DNA of 64,000 bases. Origin: Pollenia angustigena. Taxonomy: Eukaryota > Arthropoda > Insecta > Diptera > Polleniidae. Position 1 is the stretch's first letter; every line of letters starts with the position of its first letter. Where the stretch lies: positions 38,679,882 to 38,743,881 of the forward strand of contig OV884059.1 of the NCBI GenBank assembly GCA_930367215.1, given 5' to 3'. The position numbers were made by a program, and so were the translations under genes. Shown piece by piece: positions 1 through 11,058 of the stretch. The notes under the pieces are model-generated. The model had not been told where the DNA came from. It ran no database searches and saw nothing but the letters and a program-made list of their open reading frames with translations.

Positions 1-123
1 ATTGTATACTTCAAGATCAATTTATTGGGGCATCCAGTAATTTGTTGGACCTTCATAGTGGCTGAGAAGCTTTTAGAACTTTTTTTATTAAGTCCCTCTT
101 CTTTCTTTAAAATGTCTTCGTCA

Positions 124-261
124 TCAATTACATTTGGACAGCGATGAATTGTCATTCCCAGCTCCAACAAGTCTATCAGTAGTCCTTTTGCACGTCGCAC
201 CTACTCCATCAGGCGCGCCCTTGCCGTGACCGGCTTCGTGGTAATTCCACGTGAATTTTAC
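124..261 (-). pseudogene. Fragment of a repetitive arthropod ORF with a GHGKGAPDGVG motif
   Basis: Read on minus, this frame gives about 45 residues containing TWNYHEAGHGKGAPDGVG followed by a basic KRTTDR stretch, then stops at 124-126. From memory the GHGKGAPDGVG motif recurs in uncharacterised multi-copy arthropod ORFs that are probably of transposon origin. I cannot name the family. A stop lies just upstream (262-264), so this is a remnant or one small exon. It does not resemble any part of ceramide synthase, although it lies downstream of that gene's first exon. Confidence 0.35.
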
Positions 262-1799
262 TTAATTTAGGTAAAAGTTCTTGCAATTTGGTTGCCAGTG
301 CATAAACATAAAAAACGAATATTGGATTTGATTAAAAAGTTGGTTAGCACGATTTTGTATAAATCTTGAATGTCAGAACGTTAATATGGCAACTAAAGAA
401 AGAACTTGACTACCTTCTATTATTGTATAATGCAACATATGTATGTTAGTAGTATAAAACTAACTTAAACAAAAATTCACATTAAATAAGGCATAAATAC
501 ATTTTTGAAGCGTTAAAACACGTATAACGTATATAGTGGAAATGTGTTGGTTTAACGTAAAATACTAAGAAAGAATTAATTTCTCAATTCCTTATCTACC
601 CTGGACGCAAAATCTTTACCCTGGCATCTGATGAAGCAGGGGAAATACGGCAGGGGAGAGATGTTTTCCTTAAAAAACTAGCATAATCGGAAAAATATGT
701 ATTGTTACGAAAAATCAAACTAACACAGTAAATTATACTGAAATTAAAATAAATCAATATTATAAACAAACTTTAACCACAAATAACAGGTGAATAAAAC
801 TCTCCAGTGGAGATACATTAATCACTGACACGTGCGAGCAACCCGAGTGTTTTGGTCGAATTATTGGCCCAATAGGAACACGCTAGTGGCTCGCGCGACT
901 TTTATTGTTAAATTCACTTCAAAACAAATATTCTGCTATTTAAATTTGCAGCATCAACGCATTTTAGCGGCATTTTTAAACGATCGAAAAATGTGCAGGG
1001 GAAGAGACTTAAAATACGAGGGACAAAAAATATGTAATTTTTTTCAATAAAATTTGAAAGTATTTTGAAAGTTTTTTTAAATGAATACCAATGTTATTTA
1101 AACTACTTTATGTAATAACTAACGATTAAATATTTTATGAATTATTAATGTGTTAAATTTCAAATATTTTGTTACAGAATACTAAAGGGACAGGCCAGGG
1201 TAGATACTTTTTTCTAGGTAAACATGAAGTTATGACTAAACTAAGGTAATTTAGGTATTGCAATTTATTGGTAAAAAAGTATACTGTATTTATTATTAAA
1301 CGCGTTTGATATTTCCGCAAATTTAAAAATTAATTATGATTTTTTAATGTAGCCGTCGCGACGCGTCGATAGCACCTAATAACGTAGAAACACCCATATA
1401 TTATAAAACTTCTACCAAAGAGGAAAAATGTAAAAATGCAATTTTGGTTAAGTCTGCATCAAAAAATTGTTTGAAAACTCCTGAGAATTTGTTGACGAAT
1501 GTTTTGAAAATATCGAAACCATAATTTATTTCCAGCGATAAAAATAGAGACATAAAAGACTTGCTTATATTTCTTCCACGTGTTGATAAAGCTTATTATA
1601 AAAATTTACTCAATATTAAGTTTTAAATTTTCTTTTTACTTTTGCATTATTTAAGTTGTTTAATTTGTGGCTTTTTATGTAACTTTTCATAACAGTAGAA
1701 CAGTTTTTTCTGTTTGTAAAGTAAAATCAAATAAAAAAAAACTATAAAAAAAATTCATCTCAACAACAAGTTACTCAATACACAGCAATACGTATACGT

Positions 1800-2070
1800 A
1801 TGCAGCACAAAAAGCCACTTTTTTAATTTTTTTTAGAAAAGTGGCGTATGCGGCACAAAACAATATTTTTCATTTAAAAAAAAATACTATTTAATTCTAA
1901 CTTTATTCATGAAAGTGCGCAAAAATTTGCATTTTTCTTCAAAACATATACCGGAAGCAGTGGTAAAAATATAAAAAAATTCTATCAGGTACAATTTGAG
2001 AAATCTTCATGTAAATCTTCTTTGTCGTTTTTCTCCACTCCGACTTTTTCGCATATGCGCCAAACCAATT
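1800..2070. repeat. Dispersed repeat with a GCCACTTTT hairpin (copy A)
   Basis: A hairpin of GCCACTTTT and AAAAGTGGC around a T-rich loop lies at about 1817-1856. It is followed by a conserved stretch containing CTCCACTCCGACTTTTTCGC. The same sequence recurs in copy B (about 8735-9005). A diverged, inverted copy lies at 62450-62740, 50 kb away. It is therefore a dispersed family, older than the tandem duplication. Confidence 0.7.
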
Positions 2071-2222
2071 CTGAGCTGACGATATGTATTATTTGTTTTA
2101 GTTTTGTACTTATTTTTTGTCAAAGCTCGAATAAAATTTATTTTTTATAACTTTTTTTTTAATTTTAATTCCCTTAGCTAATCCCACGAAACTCTTCTCT
2201 TGTCTGCAGGAAAGAAACCAGA

Positions 2223-2296
2223 GTCTCTGGCGGGAATCGAACCTGCAATCCCGGCGCTGATGGACTAGCTCACTACCAGCTAGCCTACCGGAGCAC
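2223..2296 (-). repeat. tRNA-derived segment (SINE-like head), copy A
   Basis: On minus this shows a perfect Pol III B box (GGTTCGATTCC), a D-arm-like segment (GGCTAGCTGGTAGTGAGCTA) and ends that can pair only partly (about five of seven acceptor positions). The mismatched acceptor stem argues against a working tRNA. A SINE head or tRNA pseudogene fits better. The anticodon arm is poorly formed and I could not assign an isotype. Confidence 0.55.
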
Positions 2297-2325
2297 TCAT
2301 GTTGTTTCTTCTGTTTTATTGACAA

Positions 2326-2360
2326 CTAGCTTAACCCGGTGCGCTTCGCTACACTGTTTT
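2326..2360 (-). mobile_element. Helitron-type 3' terminus (copy A)
   Basis: On minus the sequence forms a short GC-rich hairpin (GTGTAGCGAAGCGCAC), then CGGGTTAAG, then CTAG directly followed by T. A hairpin a few bases before a CTRR end at an A/T target is the Helitron 3' signature. The matching 5' TC end was not located, so element length is unknown. Two other CTAG ends of the same style lie at 54090 and 63556. Confidence 0.4.
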
Positions 2361-2429
2361 AACCACTTTACCGGTTGATAGATATTTAACATATGCATCC
2401 TATGGAAGGTATTTCCCCCCTGCGCCTAC

Positions 2430-2590
2430 CCGCTTTATTTTTATTTTCAAAAGTGAAGTTTACCATAAGAGTTTAAACATACTCACTATAACAGTTTTTT
2501 AGATATCCGATATAAAACATTGGCGTCCTATGGGGGGTAACACTTCTCCCGCTGCTATTTTATTTCAATTTTGGGGCTCAGAAGATCCTT
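2430..2590 (+). repeat. Internal repeat block 1 of the tandem unit
   Basis: This block (from tttattttcaaaag through TTTTGGGGCTCAGAAGAT) is repeated in diverged form at 6915-7085 in the same unit. Both contain ACATTGGCGTCCTATGGGGG and CCCGCTGCTA. Serial diverged blocks of this kind are common inside non-autonomous Helitrons, which fits the CTAG end nearby. Confidence 0.6.
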
Positions 2591-2721
2591 CTACCAAAAT
2601 TTCAACAAAATGCGTGCAGCGGCTCTTATTAATATTTCCATCTTTGAGGGAAACTGCTCCTTCTCTGTCCACCCCGCCCATTACTACATTGAAATTTAAA
2701 GTTTGCTATAATAGTAGCTTT

Positions 2722-2874
2722 TGTTGAATTCAGATTGTATTCTATATTTTTTTATTTTAAGATGTGATAATAATATCGATAACTTAACTTATTAACAATA
2801 GGGTGTTTCCTATATTACTTAATTGTTTATGTAAAGTAATATTTTACATTTACATTATTTATGATTACACAACA
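2722..2874 (-). repeat. 3' LTR of the Gypsy-type element
   Basis: 153 bp repeat matching 6003-6155 with one mismatch (cctatatt here, catatatt there). On minus it contains AATAAA as a possible polyadenylation signal near its 3' side. Confidence 0.95.
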
Positions 2875-2888
2875 TCTTCCTTTTTATA
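2875..2888 (-). promoter_or_regulatory. Polypurine tract
   Basis: On minus the bases before the 3' LTR read AAAAAGGAAGA, as expected for plus-strand priming in LTR elements. Confidence 0.7.
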
Positions 2889-3156
2889 AAATTAAAAACG
2901 TTTTAGTTAATAACTTACATTTGTTGTTCTTATATTAAATATGAAATTATTATATTAATTCATAAAGTAATTGGTAATAATTTTTTTTTTTTTTTTTTTT
3001 TAAATTATTATATTAATCTATATTGAATTCATATGAAATTATTATACCTATTAATTCATAAAGTAATTTGTAATAATTAAAAATTTATTATTGGCTTGAG
3101 ATTTAATTTTAATATGTACGTACAAAATACATTACAAAAATTTTATTAAATTGTTT

Positions 3157-5862
3157 CTAATCAAACTCCGTGTAACAATCGAATCTTGATGGTGGATTTA
3201 CCATCCTACCAGTCCTAGTTCTATAAACGTTGCTATTGTGATCCTGGTTATTATAATTTTCATTATCATTTGTGACTGTAACAGTCTTATCCATTTCAGA
3301 GCTTGTTAAGGGTTCAGGCCTTTTAGAGGGTTCAGGGCTTTTAGAGGGTTCGGGTTTTAATGAAATATGTTGTTCATTTCTCCTATATACTACACCTTCA
3401 TTATCCTTTACGAGAAAAGATCTCGGTTCCTTACAGTTTTCAACTACTTCACCTTGAAACCAAAAGGAATTATTATTCCTTTTAAACATTACACTATCAC
3501 CTGGTTTAATTGTTTTTCTAGTAATTGTATTTCTATCATAACGTTCAGCCGATTTCATAGTGCGATTTCTTAATCGTTCCTCATATTGTTGTTTATTTAC
3601 TAACATAGATTGAAAATGCTCCGAAATAGAAGGTATTTTTGTTCTTAAGCTTCTTGCCATCAATAATTCTGCCGGACTTGGCATATTATCCTTTGGCGTC
3701 GTCCTATAATGCAAAAGAGCTATGTATGGATCTGATCCACTCTCTTTGCATTTGTACAACATTTTTTTAACCGTCTGTATTGATCTCTCCGCGAGTCCAT
3801 TTGATCTTGGAAGGTATGGGCTAGAGGTCTTATGTTCAATGCCCCATTCCCTACAAAAGTTTTTAAATTCCTTCGAATTATATGGCGGACCATTGTCAGA
3901 AATGAATATCTGAGGTATTCCATGCCTGGCGTAAATGGATTTAAGTTTATTAATAACATGAGCACTTGAGTAACCATTACTTAATAATTCTATTTCAAAA
4001 TATTTTGTATAGTAGTCAACTACCATTAAATATTGTTGTCCGTTAAACTCAAAAATATCACTCCCTACTTTAAACCAAGGAATGTCATAAATTTCATGTG
4101 GTATCATTTCAGATTTTGGATTAGAGTTACGATATTTCAAACAAGTCTCACAGCTATTTACTATATTGGAAATATCATTGTACATATTGGGCCAGTAAAC
4201 AGTTCGACGTGCCAAACTTTGACATCTTTGAATGCCCATGTGCCCCTCATGTAGAGCATTGAGTATTGTACGACGTAAACTACTAGGAACGAAAATTTGA
4301 TTTCCCTTAAGAATTAAACCATTAAAAATTGTTAATTCATCCTTAACTTTGAAATAAGGACCGACCATTTTGTCCGCCATTTTCTGACTTTTCGGCCACC
4401 CATTTCCTATATATTGTTTAATTTTCTGATATATTTGATCATTTTCAACTTCCTGTCTAATTTTATCTACATTAGAAAAAGGAACTTCCATATGCGTCTT
4501 TAAAAAATTACAATGAAGTGCCACGTCACTATCAAAATCAACTAATGCCTTTTCCTTTAAAGGACACCTCGACAAGGTATCAGCGATAAATAAATATTTT
4601 CCTGGTTTAAAAACCACATCTAAACTGTAACATTGAAGCCTTAGCATAAAACGTTGTAACCTTGCGGGTATCTTATATAACGGCTTATCAAATAATGTTA
4701 CTAAAGGCTTATGATCCGTTTCAACATTTACTTTATTTCCATAAGTATATTGATGAAACCTTATACAACCGAACAATATCGCAAACAATTCTTTCTCAAT
4801 TTGTGCATAATTCGTTTGTGCACTTGTTAACGACGCTGAAGCATAAGCGATAGGGTTTTTCCCATGTAAAATCGCTGCTCCAACAGCATGCTTGGACGCA
4901 TCGACTGTTAATGTTAATTTTTTGTTGGGATCGAAATATGTCAATACAGGTGTTTTTGTTATCTCTAGTTTTAGGTCATAAAACTCCTTGTCGTGAGTTT
5001 CACTCCAATGCCAAGCTATGTCCTTTCTTAAAAGTTGACGTAAATTTTTGTTCTTCAACGACAAATTTCTTATGTACTTTTTTTTTCCATATTGTTGTTG
5101 ATATACTTTTTGGCGACTATTTTTATTACTAACGGTAGTTTGTTGTTGTTTTTTACTAAAGCACATTTTGGCATAATGACCCTTCTTGTTGCAATTGTGG
5201 CACATGGCATTTTCAGCCGGACATTTTGTTTTATGTATTTGCCCACATTTGGTACATTTTTTAGAAAAACTTTCTTGATTTTTATGTCTGCTCACAAGTA
5301 CATTCATAGCTATTCCATCCAATTGATTAGCGTTGTCACGTGCTGCCTCAATGCTTTTAGCTATTGCTACGGCCTTGTCCAATTGTATAGCACCTTCGCT
5401 TAAAAGCCTTTCCTTTATATGTTGAAAGTTTGTAGATATTCCACAAATAAAAATATCTTTGACGAGATCTTCTCTTAACGTACCAAAGTCACAAGTAAGA
5501 CTAAGATTTTTTAATACCGTAACGTAATCGTCTATACTTTCGCCGCCATTTTGTTTCCTTGTAAAAAACGCATGGCGCTCCATTGCCAAATTAACCTTTC
5601 GTATAAAATAGCCATCAAACAATTTAATTAAATCATTATATTTGACTTCATCGGCACTTTTATTAAAGGCAGTAAATATATGGAAACTTTCCGGTCCTAA
5701 ATGATGAAGGAGTAGCGCGACCTTTCTGCCATCTGATTCTTGATCTAGATTCGACGCCGTCATGAATATTTTAAATTGGGCAAGCCAATTCTTCCATTCA
5801 CCGGCCATGTTGGATGCCTTTAAATTTATTTTAGACACACCACCAATTTCTTTTGTAGACAT
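3157..5862 (-). CDS. Gag-RNaseH-integrase polyprotein lacking protease and RT core
   Basis: 901 residues in one open frame from an ATG at 5862. Residues 1-190 are a retrotransposon Gag domain (GEWKNWLAQF near 21). Two zinc knuckles follow: C203-C206-H210-C214 and a canonical C221-C224-H229-C234. At about residue 262 the frame jumps from a Lys/Gln-rich tail straight into the RT connection (NLRQLLRKD, 273-281). RNase H follows (TVDASKHAVG with Asp321, later TDHKPL), then the integrase zinc domain (HEGHMG...C..C) and the DDE core (VVDYYTK, SDNGP, NGLAER). Protease and the YxDD palm are absent. The deletion is in frame, so a stable Gag-RNaseH-integrase fusion could be made, but the copy cannot copy itself. 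The style is Gypsy/Metaviridae, perhaps Mag-like. Confidence 0.9.
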   Translation of the reverse strand: MSTKEIGGVSKINLKASNMAGEWKNWLAQFKIFMTASNLDQESDGRKVALLLHHLGPESFHIFTAFNKSADEVKYNDLIKLFDGYFIRKVNLAMERHAFFTRKQNGGESIDDYVTVLKNLSLTCDFGTLREDLVKDIFICGISTNFQHIKERLLSEGAIQLDKAVAIAKSIEAARDNANQLDGIAMNVLVSRHKNQESFSKKCTKCGQIHKTKCPAENAMCHNCNKKGHYAKMCFSKKQQQTTVSNKNSRQKVYQQQYGKKKYIRNLSLKNKNLRQLLRKDIAWHWSETHDKEFYDLKLEITKTPVLTYFDPNKKLTLTVDASKHAVGAAILHGKNPIAYASASLTSAQTNYAQIEKELFAILFGCIRFHQYTYGNKVNVETDHKPLVTLFDKPLYKIPARLQRFMLRLQCYSLDVVFKPGKYLFIADTLSRCPLKEKALVDFDSDVALHCNFLKTHMEVPFSNVDKIRQEVENDQIYQKIKQYIGNGWPKSQKMADKMVGPYFKVKDELTIFNGLILKGNQIFVPSSLRRTILNALHEGHMGIQRCQSLARRTVYWPNMYNDISNIVNSCETCLKYRNSNPKSEMIPHEIYDIPWFKVGSDIFEFNGQQYLMVVDYYTKYFEIELLSNGYSSAHVINKLKSIYARHGIPQIFISDNGPPYNSKEFKNFCREWGIEHKTSSPYLPRSNGLAERSIQTVKKMLYKCKESGSDPYIALLHYRTTPKDNMPSPAELLMARSLRTKIPSISEHFQSMLVNKQQYEERLRNRTMKSAERYDRNTITRKTIKPGDSVMFKRNNNSFWFQGEVVENCKEPRSFLVKDNEGVVYRRNEQHISLKPEPSKSPEPSKRPEPLTSSEMDKTVTVTNDNENYNNQDHNSNVYRTRTGRMVNPPSRFDCYTEFD

Positions 5863-5984
5863 CTTTGTTGACTTTTATTTGTATTTTACTTTGATTTCTT
5901 TACCTTGACTTTTTTTTTTTTTTTTAACTTTTACTGTTAAGACTTTTTAGACCTTTTTTTAATTTTTTCTATATTTTTTTAACT

Positions 5985-6002
5985 AACGAGAATCTGACAC
6001 CA
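5985..6002 (-). promoter_or_regulatory. Primer-binding site, tRNA-Leu-like
   Basis: On minus the bases directly next to the 5' LTR read TGGTGTCAGA. This is complementary to the 3' end of many eukaryotic leucine tRNAs (...TCTGACACCA). The match then weakens. The zero-base gap to the LTR supports the call. Confidence 0.65.
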
Positions 6003-6155
6003 TGTTGAATTCAGATTGTATTCTATATTTTTTTATTTTAAGATGTGATAATAATATCGATAACTTAACTTATTAACAATAGGGTGTTTCATATATTACT
6101 TAATTGTTTATGTAAAGTAATATTTTACATTTACATTATTTATGATTACACAACA
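6003..6155 (-). repeat. 5' LTR of the Gypsy-type element
   Basis: 153 bp repeat at the upstream end of the minus-strand element, where transcription should start. At 153 bp it is short for the class. No clear TATA box could be assigned. Confidence 0.95.
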
Positions 6156-6914
6156 GCTTTAACCACGTTTGAAGACTCTCCCTTTAATAGTTCTTCAGTT
6201 GAGCGATATTTAACCCAATAACCCCCAAAATTAAACTAGAAGTGATAATTAAAACAAAAGTTTATTTTTCTATTCATTGCACACAAAAGGAATGGTTGGA
6301 GTAGGAGGGGTGTACTCAACCAAGTACAGCGGCGGGATATAGGTGAAAAATTTTAGAACATTGTTATTCATTACATAATGTTATTAAAAATTTTTTGCAT
6401 CGCCAACGAATTCTTGCAGGACATAAAACACATCCTAATTGCTTTTCTTCTTTTTAAGGGTAGAAACCTATACCATCTTGAGGTAACCTTAGTTCCAATG
6501 ATGAAAGATGCCTTCAACTGAACCTTGTAATAGTACGTTGTAATTAAAAATTATCCATGATATCAATTTGCCTTATTTCATGCAAGCGACTCTTTCATTA
6601 ATAGGAAGAAATAGTTTTACGAGATATAGATTCAGTTTGATGTCTGGATATCTTTGACTAGACATTGATTTTGATACTGTTTCTATTCTAACATTATCAT
6701 AAGACCAATGTAAATATCCTTGGGGTAACTGATATACACAATATCAATATTCCTTTGGATAACTATCAATGTATGTCAATTGTTTTGATAAGCATATACA
6801 GTATTACTGATAAAAAAAAAAAAGAATTAGTTCTTTGTAAAATATCTTCTCTAATATACGCAAATAATAGGTTCATGTTCCAAGAAAACTTCTTGATATC
6901 TTCGTGTTTGTGCT

Positions 6915-7085
6915 TTTATTTTCAATAGTGTAGTACACCATAAGAGTGACTTCTACAAAGTTTGAACATTCTCACTATAACAGTTCTTAAGATATGCGAT
7001 ATTAAACATTGGCGTCCTATGGGGGAGACCACATCCCCCGCTGCTACTTTATTTCAATTTTGGGGCTCAGAAGATTTTACTACCA
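6915..7085 (+). repeat. Internal repeat block 2 of the tandem unit
   Basis: Diverged second copy of the block at 2430-2590, in the same orientation. In copy B the pair lies at about 9363-9525 and 10409-10580. Confidence 0.6.
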
Positions 7086-7441
7086 AAAGTGTGATCATTT
7101 CGATAGCAGGCTTAGGTTATCATGTGTTTGTTGCAAAATTTATGTTGTTGTATTTTAAAAATCACTAACGACGTTAATATTGAAATGCAAATCGTGGATG
7201 CAGGCTCCATATTTTGCTTTCCAGAATGGGATATTTGTTCTTCCAACTGGCAAGAAAACTTTATAAAAAGGGATGCATAGGATAATATGTTTGTGGAAAA
7301 TTTAAATGAAAACCATATTTATAGAAACATGAAATGGTTTATAAAGTTAAAGAAACTGAGAAATAGTTTTATTCGACAATGTGCGAAACATTAAGAACTA
7401 AATTTTGTTTTGAAGATAAAACCTTAAAAGTGATAATCAAT

Positions 7442-7568
7442 CACCCCTATCGTGAATAAAAATTCCTTGGGAGTTTTTTCCCTTTTTCCATTTTTCCTAT
7501 GTTAATTCAATTGTAAAAATGGGAAAAGGGAAAAAATTCCCAAGGAATTTTTATTCACGATAGGGGTG
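7442..7568. mobile_element. Palindromic MITE, CACCCCTAT ends (copy A)
   Basis: 127 bp with inverted repeats of about 50 bp starting CACCCCTATCGTGAAT, forming a nearly complete hairpin. Flanking 3 bp repeats are AAT (7439-7441 and 7569-7571). Related CACCCCTAT ends appear at 39447, 40910-41417 and 55335-56844, suggesting one MITE superfamily of different sizes. The transposase source is unknown; a 3 bp duplication fits a PIF/Harbinger relative. Confidence 0.75.
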
Positions 7569-9155
7569 AATATTTTTTCCCGAAGAACCATTTGCATAAT
7601 ACTGATATTTCCTTAAAAAACTAGCATAATCGGAAAAATATGTATTGTTACGAAAAATCAAACTAACACAGTAAATTATACTGAAATTAAAATAAATCAA
7701 TATTATAAACAAACTTTAACCACAAATAACAGGTGAATAAAACTCTCCAGTGGAGATACATTAATCACTGACACGTGCGAGCAACCCGAGTGTTTTGGTC
7801 GAATTATTGGCCCAATAGGAACACGCTAGTGGCTCGCGCGACTTTTATTGTTAAATTCACTTCAAAACAAATATTCTGCTATTTAAATTTGCAGCATCAA
7901 CGCATTTTAGCGGCATTTTTAAACGATCGAAAAATGTGCAGGGGAAGAGACTTAAAATACGAGGGACAAAAAATATGTAATTTTTTTCAATAAAATTTGA
8001 AAGTATTTTGAAAGTTTTTTTAAATGAATACCAATGTTATTTAAACTACTTTATGTAATAACTAACGATTAAATATTTTATGAATTATTAATGTGTTAAA
8101 TTTCAAATATTTTGTTACAGAATACTAAAGGGACAGGCCAGGGTAGATACTTTTTTCTAGGTAAACATGAAGTTATGACTAAACTAAGGTAATTTAGGTA
8201 TTGCAATTTATTGGTAAAAAAGTATACTGTATTTATTATTAAACGCGTTTGATATTTCCGCAAATTTAAAAATTAATTATGATTTTTTAATGTAGCCGTC
8301 GATAGCACCTAATAACGTAGAAACACCCATATATTATAAAACTTCTACCAAAGAGGAAAAATGTAAAAATGCAATTTTGGTTAAGTCTGCATCAAAAAAT
8401 TGTTTGAAAACTCCTGAGAATTTGTTGACGAATGTTTTGAAAATATCGAAACCATAATTTATTTCCAGCGATAAAAATAGAGACATAAAAGACTTGCTTA
8501 TATTTCTTCCACGTGTTGATAAAGCTTATTATAAAAATTTACTCAATATTAAGTTTTAAATTTTCTTTTTACTTTTGCATTATTTAAGTTGTTTAATTTG
8601 TGGCTTTTTATGTAACTTTTCATAACAGTAGAACAGTTTTTTCTGTTTGTAAAGTAAAATCAAATAAAAAAAAACTATAAAAAAAATTCATCTCAACAAC
8701 AAGTTACTCAATACACAGCAATACGTATACGTATGCAGCACAAAAAGCCACTTTTTTAATTTTTTTTAGAAAAGTGGCGTATGCGGCACAAAACAATATT
8801 TTTCATTTAAAAAAAAATACTATTTAATTCTAACTTTATTCATGAAAGTGCGCAAAAATTTGCATTTTTCTTCAAAACATATACCGGAAGCAGTGGTAAA
8901 AATATAAAAAAATTCTATCAGGTACAATTTGAGAAATCTTCATGTAAATCTTCTTTGTCGTTTTTCTCCACTCCGACTTTTTCGCATATGCGCCAAACCA
9001 ATTCTGAGCTGACGATATGTATTATTTGTTTTAGTTTTGTACTTATTTTTTGTCAAAGCTCGAATAAAATTTATTTTTTATAACTTTTTTTTTAATTTTA
9101 ATTCCCTTAGCTAATCCCACGAAACTCTTCTCTTGTCTGCAGGAAAGAAACCAGA

Positions 9156-9229
9156 GTCTCTGGCGGGAATCGAACCTGCAATCCCGGCGCTGATGGACTA
9201 GCTCACTACCAGCTAGCCTACCGGAGCAC
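9156..9229 (-). repeat. tRNA-derived segment (SINE-like head), copy B
   Basis: Same sequence as the segment in copy A, with the B box on minus. It was duplicated with the 3.5 kb unit and is not an independent insertion. Confidence 0.55.
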
Positions 9230-9258
9230 TCATGTTGTTTCTTCTGTTTTATTGACAA

Positions 9259-9293
9259 CTAGCTTAACCCGGTGCGCTTCGCTACACTGTTTT
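9259..9293 (-). mobile_element. Helitron-type 3' terminus (copy B)
   Basis: Identical to the terminus at 2326-2360 and duplicated with the unit. Confidence 0.4.
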
Positions 9294-10931
9294 AACCACT
9301 TTACCGGTTGATAGATATTTAACATATGCATCCTATGGAAGGTATTTCCCCCCTGCGCCTACCCGCTTTATTTTTATTTTCAAAAGTGAAGTTTACCATA
9401 AGAGTTTAAACATACTCACTATAACAGTTTTTTAGATATCCGATATAAAACATTGGCGTCCTATGGGGGGTAACACTTCTCCCGCTGCTATTTTATTTCA
9501 ATTTTGGGGCTCAGAAGATCCTTCTACCAAAATTTCAACAAAATGCGTGCAGCGGCTCTTATTAATATTTCCATCTTTGAGGGAAACTGCTCCTTCTCTG
9601 TCCACCCCGCCCATTACTACATTGAAATTTAAAGTTTGCTATAATAGTAGCTTTAACCACGTTTGAAGACTCTCCCTTTAATAGTTCTTCAGTTGAGCGA
9701 TATTTAACCCAATAACCCCCAAAATTAAACTAGAAGTGATAATTAAAACAAAAGTTTATTTTTCTATTCATTGCACACAAAAGGAATGGTTGGAGTAGGA
9801 GGGGTGTACTCAACCAAGTACAGCGGCGGGATATAGGTGAAAAATTTTAGAACATTGTTATTCATTACATAATGTTATTAAAAATTTTTTGCATCGCCAA
9901 CGAATTCTTGCAGGACATAAAACACATCCTAATTGCTTTTCTTCTTTTTAAGGGTAGAAACCTATACCATCTTGAGGTAACCTTAGTTCCAATGATGAAA
10001 GATGCCTTCAACTGAACCTTGTAATAGTACGTTGTAATTAAAAATTATCCATGATATCAATTTGCCTTATTTCATGCAAGCGACTCTTTCATTAATAGGA
10101 AGAAATAGTTTTACGAGATATAGATTCAGTTTGATGTCTGGATATCTTTGACTAGACATTGATTTTGATACTGTTTCTATTCTAACATTATCATAAGACC
10201 AATGTAAATATCCTTGGGGTAACTGATATACACAATATCAATATTCCTTTGGATAACTATCAATGTATGTCAATTGTTTTGATAAGCATATACAGTATTA
10301 CTGATAAAAAAAAAAAAGAATTAGTTCTTTGTAAAATATCTTCTCTAATATACGCAAATAATAGGTTCATGTTACAAGAAAACTTCTTGATATCTTCGTG
10401 TTTGTGCTTTTATTTTCAATAGTGTAGTACACCATAAGAGTGACTTCTACAAAGTTTGAACATTCTCACTATAACAGTTCTTAAGATATGCGATATTAAA
10501 CATTGGCGTCCTATGGGGGAGACCACATCCCCCGCTGCTACTTTATTTCAATTTTGGGGCTCAGAAGATTTTACTACCAAAAGTGTGATCATTTCGATAG
10601 CAGGCTTAGGTTATCATGTGTTTGTTGCAAAATTTATGTTGTTGTATTTTAAAAATCACTAACGACGTTAATATTGAAATGCAAATCGTGGATGCAGGCT
10701 CCATATTTTGCTTTCCAGAATGGGATATTTATTATTATTATTTTATATTATTATAAAAAGGGATGCATAGGATAATATGTTTGTGGAAAATTTAAATGAA
10801 AACCATATTTATAGAAACATGAAATGGTTTATAAAGTTAAAGAAACTGAGAAATAGTTTTATTCGACAATGTGCGAAACATTAAGAACTAAATTTTGTTT
10901 TGAAGATAAAACCTTAAAAGTGATAATCAAT

Positions 10932-11058
10932 CACCCCTATCGTGAATAAAAATTCCTTGGGAGTTTTTTCCCTTTTTCCATTTTTCCTATGTTAATTCAA
11001 TTGTAAAAATGGGAAAAGGGAAAAAATTCCCAAGGAATTTTTATTCACGATAGGGGTG
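10932..11058. mobile_element. Palindromic MITE, CACCCCTAT ends (copy B)
   Basis: Same MITE in the second tandem copy, with AAT on both sides. It was inserted before the duplication. Confidence 0.75.

Larger units (their letters stand above)
2722..6155 (-). mobile_element. Gypsy/Ty3-type LTR retrotransposon, young, internally deleted
   Basis: The element has two 153 bp LTRs differing at one visible base, both starting TGTTG and ending CAACA. It is flanked by a perfect 5 bp duplication GCTTT (2717-2721 and 6156-6160). Copy B preserves the empty site. Coding is on minus, so the 5' LTR is the right-hand one. A primer-binding site abuts the 5' LTR and a purine tract abuts the 3' LTR. At 3.4 kb it is short for the class because protease and the RT palm are missing. 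The near-identical LTRs and clean empty site imply recent movement, which must have used enzymes from another copy. Confidence 0.95.
667..7607. repeat. Tandem unit, copy A (split by an LTR element)
   Basis: This is the first of two adjacent, nearly identical copies. Without the LTR insertion at 2722-6160 it is about 3.5 kb. Copy B follows directly at 7608. Differences I can see are a 10 bp extra stretch in copy A near 1350-1365 (gcgacgcgtc), a substituted patch of about 25 bp near 7237-7262, and a few single-base changes such as 6878 against 10373. The unit holds a tRNA-like segment, a Helitron-type end, two diverged internal repeats and a palindromic MITE. No convincing protein-coding sequence is present. 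It could be a real recent tandem duplication or two haplotypes assembled in series. Confidence 0.9.

Noticed and set aside
832..1050. 72-codon open frame repeated identically at 7775-7993
   Set aside because: It is identical only because the whole 3.5 kb unit is duplicated, and it has no recognisable domain.
2223..2296. Functional tRNA gene on minus
   Set aside because: The B box is perfect but the acceptor and anticodon stems do not pair properly, and the sequence belongs to a repeated unit.
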